From assembly GCF_001555965.1 (NCBI RefSeq), contig NZ_LSHX01000055.1:50193-114192 (forward strand): a DNA stretch of 64,000 nucleotides, in the 5' to 3' direction. The DNA is from Sphingomonas sp. CCH21-G11 (GTDB taxonomy: Bacteria; Pseudomonadota; Alphaproteobacteria; Sphingomonadales; Sphingomonadaceae). This document shows, one piece after another, positions 58,161-64,000 of the stretch; the stretch's first letter is position 1; each line of letters begins with the position of its first letter. The notes under the pieces are model-generated. The model saw only the letters and a list, made by a program, of their open reading frames with translations. It searched no databases and was not told where the DNA came from. The translations under genes were made by a program, and so were the position numbers.

Positions 58161-60470
58161 TCAGGTCCGCAGCCGCTCGATCGCCTGGGCGAGCGCGACG
58201 TACAGCTTGCCCATGTCCGACGACAGCAGCGTGACCGCAAGCTGCGAGCCCTCGCGCAGTGCCAGGATCTGGCGCAGCATCGCCTCGAAATCGTGGATGT
58301 AGCGATTGACCTGCTCGCGGAACTCGGCGTCCTGATCGTAATGGCCTGAAATCTCGCGAACCTGCCCCGCATCGAGCAGGCGCACCGCGCGCCGCGTGAA
58401 CACGCCCCGGTCGCCCTTCAGATACGCCGTCCACGCGCTGTCGGACACTTCCTGCGCCAGCGATTTCGACAGGTCGATCGACATCGAATTGAGCGCCTCG
58501 ATCAACAGGGCGACGCGACGCGACAGGGTGTCGCTGCTGTTGCGCTGCTGCTCGTCGCGCGCGACCTCCAGTCGATGCTCCATCGTCATGCTGGTTTCCG
58601 CGATCGCCAGCATCTGCTTGCTCAATTCCTCGGCCGCGCGCGCGGCGGTGGCGGCGGCGCGATCGGCGACGTCGTTCAGCTCGACGATATGGCGCGCGAC
58701 GCTTTGCTCCATCGCGCGGCCGAGCGCGGCCGCGCCCTCGCGTTCCAGAGCCTGCGCGGCTTCGGGGATCACCGCGGCGAGCGCCTTGCGGGCATGGTCG
58801 CTCGCGGCGGTGGCGGTTTCGCGGATGCGGTTGAGCGCCTCGATCAGCTGGGGCGCGGCATCGTCGCTGAAGCGGCGCGTGCCGGCGATCGTCGTGTCGA
58901 CGATGCCCTGGATGTCGTCGATGCGCGCACGGCTGGTGTCGAGCGTCGACAGCAGCGACTGGGACACGCCGCCCAGCGTGTCGCGCTGGATCGCGATCAC
59001 CCCGGCGATCGCCTCGATCGCTTCATGCGTGCTCTCCGCCGCAGTGACGAGCGCGAGCAGTTCGGGCTTGGCCTCGCCGACGATCGCGCGGCTTGCCTGG
59101 ATCCGCTGGTCGAGCCGGGCAAGCGCTTCTGGCATCGTCTCGTCCATCTCGCGCGACGCGGCGTCGAGCGCGGTCAGCAGGTCCTCGGCGGTGCCGATCA
59201 CGCGCCGCGCGGTCTCGTCGCCGACGCGCATCGTTTCGGTCATCGCGCCGGCGCTGCCGTCGAGCGCGCTGATCGCCGCGGCGAGCGACTGCGTGCGGTC
59301 GAGCCCGGTCGTGTGGAGCGCCGCCAGCTTCTGCTCGGTTGCCTCGATGCCCGTGACCAGATTGTCGAACAGATGCTCGCTGCGCGTGCGTTGCTGGCCG
59401 AGCAGGTCGCCGATCCGGGCGATCGCCCCCTCGACCGCGCTGATCCGGTCGCTGAGTGCGGCGATGCCGTCGGCCCCGGCACGCTCGATCGACGCCTGAT
59501 TGTTCGCCAGCATCGCCAGCATCGCGTCGCCCTGGGCGCTGATCCCCTTGCGTGCCTCGTCGACGGCATGCGCCGCGCGTTCGAGCACGCCGTCGACCGC
59601 GCTGGTCATTTCGCCGGTCACGGCTTCCAGCCGCGCGCCGGCGGTCTCGCTGGTTGCTTCCATCCGTGCGATGTGCGCGGCGAGCCGCTCGGCCGCGCCG
59701 CTGGCGACCGCGTCGGCCTCCTTGCCGCGTTCGGTGACCGATGCGAGCTGCGCGGCGAGCGCGGCCGCATTGGCGCTGGCGGACAGCCCCGCCCGGTCGA
59801 GCGCGGTCGCCATCGCTTCGGTTTCGGCCTGCGCCTTGGGTACGGAGGCGAGCAGTACGCTCAGCCGCGCAGCCGCGGCGATGGTTGAATCGTTGAGTTG
59901 ATTGGCACTCTGGTCGATCTCGCGCGCGCCCGCCGCGACGCTGGAGCCTACCTCCTGCATCCGCGCCGCGACCTGATCGGCAAGCGCGAGCAGCGCGTCG
60001 GTCTGGCGACCGAGCTCGGCGCGGTTCTGTTCGAGGACCGACGCCATCTGGCCCACCGCGTGCTCCAGCGCATCCGCTTGTGCGCGCATCGCCCGCGCGG
60101 TGCGGCCGAAGCGTTGGGCTTCCGCCCGGCTGGTGCGCAGCGCGAGCAGCGCCAGCACACCGATCAGCGCCAGCGGCGCGCACAGGACTGCAATGAACTG
60201 CAGCCATTCGCCCGGCGTCGCGCCGCCGCGCAGGTTCGGCCAGCTCGCCCACAGCGCCGCGCCGATCCAGCCGATCGCCGCGACGATGGCGAGCGCGGGC
60301 ACCAGCCGGCCGGACGAGGCGTCCGAAGGAGCCTCTTCCGGGGCGGGTGGCGCCTCGGGTGCCTCCGCCACGGTGCCCAGCACCAGTTCGTCGTCGTGCG
60401 CCACGGCCTCGGTCAGCACCGCGTCGTCGTCCTCATGCCGCAAGCCGGCGATCCTCGAGCGTCCCGTCAT
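58161..60470 (-). CDS. large membrane-anchored coiled-coil protein, function unknown
   Basis: A 769-residue protein from the ATG at 60470. Residues 1-55 are acidic and Pro/Ala-rich; two membrane helices follow at about 56-77 and 90-112; the rest is a very long, Ala-rich helical region (MRAQADALEHAVGQMASVLE near 130-150) with repeated TETMRVG-, ALDRAG- and AEAQ-type heptads up to a conserved-looking end (YLKGDRGVFTRRAVRLLDAG, MGKLYVALAQAIERLRT). The layout is like a chemoreceptor without the signalling tip, or like other envelope-tethered filaments. I do not recognise a named family; no catalytic motif is visible. It is divergent from the Hpt-like gene. Confidence 0.7.
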   Translation of the reverse strand: MTGRSRIAGLRHEDDDAVLTEAVAHDDELVLGTVAEAPEAPPAPEEAPSDASSGRLVPALAIVAAIGWIGAALWASWPNLRGGATPGEWLQFIAVLCAPLALIGVLALLALRTSRAEAQRFGRTARAMRAQADALEHAVGQMASVLEQNRAELGRQTDALLALADQVAARMQEVGSSVAAGAREIDQSANQLNDSTIAAAARLSVLLASVPKAQAETEAMATALDRAGLSASANAAALAAQLASVTERGKEADAVASGAAERLAAHIARMEATSETAGARLEAVTGEMTSAVDGVLERAAHAVDEARKGISAQGDAMLAMLANNQASIERAGADGIAALSDRISAVEGAIARIGDLLGQQRTRSEHLFDNLVTGIEATEQKLAALHTTGLDRTQSLAAAISALDGSAGAMTETMRVGDETARRVIGTAEDLLTALDAASREMDETMPEALARLDQRIQASRAIVGEAKPELLALVTAAESTHEAIEAIAGVIAIQRDTLGGVSQSLLSTLDTSRARIDDIQGIVDTTIAGTRRFSDDAAPQLIEALNRIRETATAASDHARKALAAVIPEAAQALEREGAAALGRAMEQSVARHIVELNDVADRAAATAARAAEELSKQMLAIAETSMTMEHRLEVARDEQQRNSSDTLSRRVALLIEALNSMSIDLSKSLAQEVSDSAWTAYLKGDRGVFTRRAVRLLDAGQVREISGHYDQDAEFREQVNRYIHDFEAMLRQILALREGSQLAVTLLSSDMGKLYVALAQAIERLRT

Positions 60471-60540
60471 GGCGGGACAGTAACAGGAATTGCCGCGCCG
60501 CAAACCGGCAACCGACAACCTCGTCTTAATCTTTGCGGGG

Positions 60541-60549
60541 TTATCCACA
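60541..60549 (+). promoter_or_regulatory. perfect DnaA box
   Basis: TTATCCACA matches the R1-type DnaA box exactly. It ends 4 nt before the ATG of the Hpt-like gene, in the 83-nt gap shared with the divergent coiled-coil gene. No second box or AT-rich unwinding element is seen nearby, so it is not an origin. A regulatory site for DnaA is possible; a chance match cannot be excluded. Confidence 0.5.
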
Positions 60550-60553
60550 ATTT

Positions 60554-60847
60554 ATGGCATATGATCCCGGTGCAATCGATGCGACGCTGGCCGCGGCGGT
60601 GGGTGACGAACCCGCGCTGATCGCGGAGCTGCGCGAGGCATTTTTCGACAGCAGCCGCCGCGCGGTCACCGCGCTCGAGGATGCGGTCGACGTCGAGGGC
60701 TGGCGTGCCGCCGCGCTTCGCCTCAAGGGGCTGGCCGCGAGCTTCGGCGCGATCCGGCTGATGGCGCTGGCGGACGAAGCCGCCAATGCGACCCAGGGCG
60801 ATCCGATGGTGCTGCGCCGCCTGCACAAGGCGATCGAGCGGCTCTGA
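60554..60847 (+). CDS. Hpt-like domain protein lacking the phosphorylatable histidine
   Basis: A 97-residue helical protein from the ATG at 60554. It aligns with histidine phosphotransfer domains around AALRLKGLAASFGAIRLM (canonical A-H-x-L-K-G...G-A): Leu55 occupies the place of the phospho-acceptor His. The N-terminal helix (PGAIDATLAAAVGDEPALIA) fits the Hpt fold. Without the His it cannot relay phosphate and may instead bind a receiver or kinase. A TTG at 60533 could be an alternative start. The ribosome-binding site is weak (GGGG at 60537-60540). Confidence 0.78.
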   Translation: MAYDPGAIDATLAAAVGDEPALIAELREAFFDSSRRAVTALEDAVDVEGWRAAALRLKGLAASFGAIRLMALADEAANATQGDPMVLRRLHKAIERL

Positions 60848-60853
60848 CCCTCT

Positions 60854-60870
60854 TTCGGCACGCGGCCGAA
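60854..60870. terminator. short hairpin between convergent genes
   Basis: TTCGGC-ACGCG-GCCGAA, a 6-bp stem with a 5-nt loop, 7 nt after the Hpt-like stop and facing the 3' end of the VWA gene. The remaining stretch to 60953 contains a degraded CCCCGGCCTCCGCCGTGG repeat remnant. Confidence 0.4.
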
Positions 60871-60953
60871 GCATAAAGTCGTCGCCCCGGCCTCCGCCGT
60901 GGCGACGAAGAATTCCTTCGCGCCGTCGCACCTGCGCGTGAACTCGACCCGCC

Positions 60954-62132
60954 CTATCGCTTGCGCGTCAGTTCCCGCATCGCGTCGTCCAGGCCGGCGA
61001 TCGTCAGCGGGTACATGCGGTCGTTGACCAGTTCGCGCATGATGCGGATCGACTGCGAATAGCCCCATTGTTCCTTCGGAATCGGGTTGATCCACGCGGT
61101 CGCCGGATAGGTGTTGGTCAGCCGCTGGAGCCAGATGACCCCGGCTTCCTCATTGAAATGCTCGACCGATCCGCCGGCATGGGTGATCTCGTACGGGCTC
61201 ATCGACGCGTCGCCGACAATCACCAGCTTATAGTCGTGGCCGAACTTGTGCAGCACGTCCCAGGTGTTGGTGCGTTCGGTGAAGCGGCGGCGATTGTCCT
61301 TCCACACGCCTTCGTAGATGCAGTTGTGGAAATAGAAGAATTCGAGGTTCTTGAACTCCGACGTCGCGGCGGAGAACAGCTCCTCGCACAGCTTGACCCA
61401 GGGGTCCATCGATCCGCCGACGTCGAGGAACAGCAGCAGCTTGACCGCATTGTGCCGCTCCGGGCGCATCCGGACGTCCAGCCAGCCCTGCCGCGCGGTG
61501 CCGTCGATCGTCGCGTCGATGTCGAGCTCGTCCGCCGCGCCCTCGCGCGCAAAGCGGCGCAGGCGGCGCAGTGCCACCTTGATGTTGCGGGTGCCCAGCT
61601 CGCGCGTGTTGTCGAGGTTCTTGAACGCGCGCTGGTCCCAAACCTTGATCGCGCGCTGGTGCTTGCCTTCGCCACCGATACGGACGCCTTCGGGGTTGTA
61701 GCCAGAATTGCCATAGGGGCTGGTGCCGCCGGTGCCGATCCACTTGTTGCCGCCCTGGTGCCGGCCCTGCTGTTCCTCAAGCCGCTGCTTGAGCGTCGCC
61801 ATGATCTCGTCCCAGGAGCCGAGCGATTCGATCGCCGCCATTTCCTCGGGCGTCAGATATTTCTCGGCGACGGCACGCAACCACTCCTCCGGGATCGCCG
61901 CCTGTTCGGTCGCATAGCTGGTGGCGATGCCGCGGAACACCTTGCCGAACACCTGATCGAAGCGGTCGAGCAGCCCCTCGTCCTTCACGAAGGTTGCGCG
62001 GGCGAGAAAATAGAAGCTCTCCGGCGTCCGGTCGATCACGTCGCGCTCCAGCGCGTCGAGCAGGACCAGATGTTCCTTCAGGCTGGCCGGGATGCCGGCG
62101 GCGCGCAGCTCGTCGATGAAGGAGAAGAACAT
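60954..62132 (-). CDS. CoxE-like VWA-domain protein
   Basis: A 392-residue protein from the ATG at 62132 (MFFSFIDELRAAGIPASLKE); an upstream in-frame start at 62183 adds 17 unlikely residues. The N-terminal part matches the CoxE-like family (ALERDVIDRTPESFYFLARA). The von Willebrand A domain is C-terminal, with the metal-binding DVGGS at 237-241 in LLLFLDVGGSMDPWVKL. Members usually act with a MoxR-type AAA+ ATPase as metal-insertion or folding chaperones; no MoxR gene is present here. It follows the GT39-like gene by 28 nt. Confidence 0.85.
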   Translation of the reverse strand: MFFSFIDELRAAGIPASLKEHLVLLDALERDVIDRTPESFYFLARATFVKDEGLLDRFDQVFGKVFRGIATSYATEQAAIPEEWLRAVAEKYLTPEEMAAIESLGSWDEIMATLKQRLEEQQGRHQGGNKWIGTGGTSPYGNSGYNPEGVRIGGEGKHQRAIKVWDQRAFKNLDNTRELGTRNIKVALRRLRRFAREGAADELDIDATIDGTARQGWLDVRMRPERHNAVKLLLFLDVGGSMDPWVKLCEELFSAATSEFKNLEFFYFHNCIYEGVWKDNRRRFTERTNTWDVLHKFGHDYKLVIVGDASMSPYEITHAGGSVEHFNEEAGVIWLQRLTNTYPATAWINPIPKEQWGYSQSIRIMRELVNDRMYPLTIAGLDDAMRELTRKR

Positions 62133-62160
62133 GACCGTGCCTTTCGCGCGCCGCCCCGCC

Positions 62161-63585
62161 TCACCTGGGGTCCGGCACGACACGATAGAGCCGCCACGCG
62201 GTTCCCGAAAGCCCCCCGGTCACGCCCGCTCGGATCGGCTGGGCGCGCACCCCGCATGCTGCCAGCCGGGGCGCAAGCCGGTCGTCGGGCGGGCCGTCGA
62301 CATACAGGAACTCCGCGTCGGGGCAGGGGGCGGTGCTGATCGACAGCGGGTCGCCCGCGACTGCCGCCGCCGCGCGGAGCGGCGCGATCGATCGCGTGCT
62401 CGCCACCCACACGCGCGACTTTCCGGGCGTCGCCGCGACGATCGGGGCGAGCGCGCGCTCGGGATGGCCGCGTGCGGCGTGGAGGATCGCGTCGTTGGTG
62501 GCGAGCGCCCCGATCGCGGCAAGGCCCAGCCCCAGCATCGTCGCCACCCGCGCCGGACCCGGCGTCGCCATCGCCCGCCCGCCAACCCGCGCGAGCGTTA
62601 GCAGCAGGGCGACGGCCGCAAGCAGATAATAGCGTGGAAACTGGCTGTTCCCGAGACGCAGCAATGCCACCGTCGCAGGAAAGGCGAGCGTCGCCAACAC
62701 GATGAACGGCATCGGCCCCCGCAGCCGCTCGACCACGAGCGCGATGAGGAGGAGCACGACGGCGGTGGCTGCGCCGATGCCGGCGGGCAATCCCGCCAGC
62801 CCAAGCGTGTATGCGGCGAGCTGATCTAGCGCGGTGGCGAAATGGCCGGGGCTGAAGCGCGTATATTCGCCGAACGTAAAGCCGCCGCGGGCATGCGCGC
62901 TGGCGAACACGAAAGCGATGACCGCGATGCTGGCCAGAACCGCGGGCGCGAAGCGCCGCGCGGTCGTGACCGCCGCCTCGCGCCAGCTGCCCGCCATCGC
63001 CCGCGCCACCAGATGCCACCCGGCCAGCGCGGGCAATGCAAAGACCAGCGTCAGCTGCGCGAACAGCCCGATGAAAAAGCTTGCTGCGATGCGACCGGGA
63101 GCCGCCCCGTCATCCTCCTCCGCGATCATCCGCTGGGTAAGCCGGATCGCGACGAGCAGGGCGAGCACCATCGGCGCATAGCCGCGTGCTTCCGATCCAT
63201 AGGTGACCAGGATGGGGGAGAAGGCGAACAGCGCGGCGGCGATCATCGCCTGCGGTCGGCCCCAGCGCGCGGCGATCGCGGCGGCGAGGGGCACGGCGGC
63301 GACCCCGGTCGCGACCGACAACAGCCGCGACACGACGGGCGGCGCACCGAGGCCGGTCAGCTGCAACCACAATGTGTTCCAGTGATGATTGTTGTCATGG
63401 CCGATATTGAACCAGATGCCGGCAGGTGTCCCGACCTCGAACGCGAAGGTCGCCGACCACGCCTCGTCCAGCCACAAACCGCCGTTGGCCGACGCGGTCA
63501 GGCGCAGCACCGCCGCACCGACCAGCATGGCGACCACCCAGATCCTGACTTCGCGATCGGAAACGCCGCCGGTGTCTTCGCGCAT
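62161..63585 (-). CDS. GT39-like (PMT/ArnT-type) membrane glycosyltransferase
   Basis: A 474-residue membrane protein with about ten helices. GLWLDEAWSATFAF (acidic catalytic-type motif in the first periplasmic loop) and HDNNHHWNTLWLQL are typical of the ArnT/PMT superfamily, which transfers sugars from polyprenyl phosphates. A GGGGGA ribosome-binding site precedes the ATG. It might use the lipid-linked sugar made by a GtrB-like enzyme such as the one at 5492-6508, but they are far apart. Acceptor unknown. Confidence 0.78.
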   Translation of the reverse strand: MREDTGGVSDREVRIWVVAMLVGAAVLRLTASANGGLWLDEAWSATFAFEVGTPAGIWFNIGHDNNHHWNTLWLQLTGLGAPPVVSRLLSVATGVAAVPLAAAIAARWGRPQAMIAAALFAFSPILVTYGSEARGYAPMVLALLVAIRLTQRMIAEEDDGAAPGRIAASFFIGLFAQLTLVFALPALAGWHLVARAMAGSWREAAVTTARRFAPAVLASIAVIAFVFASAHARGGFTFGEYTRFSPGHFATALDQLAAYTLGLAGLPAGIGAATAVVLLLIALVVERLRGPMPFIVLATLAFPATVALLRLGNSQFPRYYLLAAVALLLTLARVGGRAMATPGPARVATMLGLGLAAIGALATNDAILHAARGHPERALAPIVAATPGKSRVWVASTRSIAPLRAAAAVAGDPLSISTAPCPDAEFLYVDGPPDDRLAPRLAACGVRAQPIRAGVTGGLSGTAWRLYRVVPDPR

Positions 63586-63708
63586 AGATCCCCCGGTCCA
63601 GGCCGCGCGTTCTAGCCGATCCGACCGAAAGCGAAAGCGCCTATCGGTGGCTGCACGGCGCGATCCGCCGGCAGCACGGTCGCCGAACGATCGGGTCGCG
63701 CCATCGGC

Positions 63709-64000
63709 TCAGGCTTTCGCCAGGATGTCCCGGTCGATCGCATCGATGCGGTTGACCCCGGTCAGCGTCATGGCGACCGTCATCTCGCGCGCGATCAGGC
63801 CGAGCAGCTTGGTCACCCCGGCCTCGCCGCCGGTCGCCAGCGCGAACAACCACGCACGACCGAGCAGGACGCCGCGCGCGCCGAGCGCCAGCATGCGCAC
63901 GACATCAAGGCCCGACCGCACCCCGCCGTCGACCAGCACGGTCATCCGGTCGCCGACCGCATCCGCGATCGTCGGCAGCGCGCGTGCCGACGACATCACC
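63709..64000 (-). CDS. FMN-dependent alpha-hydroxy-acid dehydrogenase, C-terminal end
   Basis: Only the last 97 residues are in the window; the gene continues beyond 64000. [20 protein letters not shown] and [20 protein letters not shown] form the FMN-phosphate-binding end of the (S)-2-hydroxy-acid oxidase TIM barrel, followed by [21 protein letters not shown]-lactate dehydrogenase (LldD) is the most common member; substrate cannot be fixed from this part. Confidence 0.88.
   Translation of the reverse strand, partial: VMSSARALPTIADAVGDRMTVLVDGGVRSGLDVVRMLALGARGVLLGRAWLFALATGGEAGVTKLLGLIAREMTVAMTLTGVNRIDAIDRDILAKA

Noticed and set aside
60541..60549. DnaA box as evidence of a replication origin
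   Set aside because: Only one box, no cluster, no AT-rich region and no dnaA/hemE/parAB neighbourhood.

Overview
The window is a GC-rich, densely packed bacterial chromosome segment. Gene content and order point to an alphaproteobacterium, most likely Sphingomonadaceae (Sphingomonas-like): the trpF-trpB-trpA-accD-folC order, zapA-6S RNA-5-formyl-THF ligase, a tkt-gap-pgk-fba-thiE glycolytic run, a nuoA-N operon followed by birA-coaX-rnj and a DUF1467 gene, an EcfG-like stress promoter and a TonB-dependent receptor. The taxon is inferred from memory of these neighbourhoods, not from a search. I see no transposase, integrase, phage gene or CRISPR array; this is mainly core genome with small interspersed palindromic repeats.

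Layout. 1-4236: end of an alpha/beta hydrolase, then minus-strand S1/P1 nuclease, isoaspartyl peptidase and an acyltransferase-3 membrane protein. 4355-14551: ispG, a GT2 glycosyltransferase, uvrD/pcrA, rsmD, an rluB-type pseudouridine synthase, a lone receiver-domain protein, a YdeI-like protein, a Rieske oxygenase and an AmpG-like MFS permease. 14669-21632: a small hypothetical gene, then folC, accD, trpA, trpB, trpF and glpK, all minus strand. 21703-26833: AI-2E/PerM permease, tRNA-Asp, PRC-barrel protein, UbiB-like kinase, DUF2842, 5-formyl-THF cyclo-ligase, 6S RNA, zapA and a coiled-coil partner. 27000-33314: transketolase, GAPDH, MOSC protein, PGK, class I aldolase and ThiE, a central-carbon operon. 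33564-37922: TonB receptor, EF-P, cupin, inositol monophosphatase.

38051-58134 is one very long plus-strand transcription unit: the 14 nuo genes of respiratory complex I with five extra small genes between nuoB and nuoF, then birA, coaX, rnj and DUF1467. The 5' part is almost entirely gene overlaps of 1-8 nt; the only four real gaps (nuoG/H, I/J, J/K, K/L) each hold a palindromic repeat. 58161-64000: a large coiled-coil membrane protein divergent from an Hpt-like protein lacking the phospho-acceptor histidine (a perfect DnaA box lies between them), a CoxE-like VWA protein, a GT39-like membrane protein and the end of an FMN-dependent alpha-hydroxy-acid dehydrogenase.

Most distinctive features: the unusual small genes and repeat-filled gaps of the nuo operon, the degenerate Hpt/DnaA-box/coiled-coil locus, the 6S RNA, and the stress-type promoter of the PRC-barrel gene. 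None is proven to be a new system from sequence alone.
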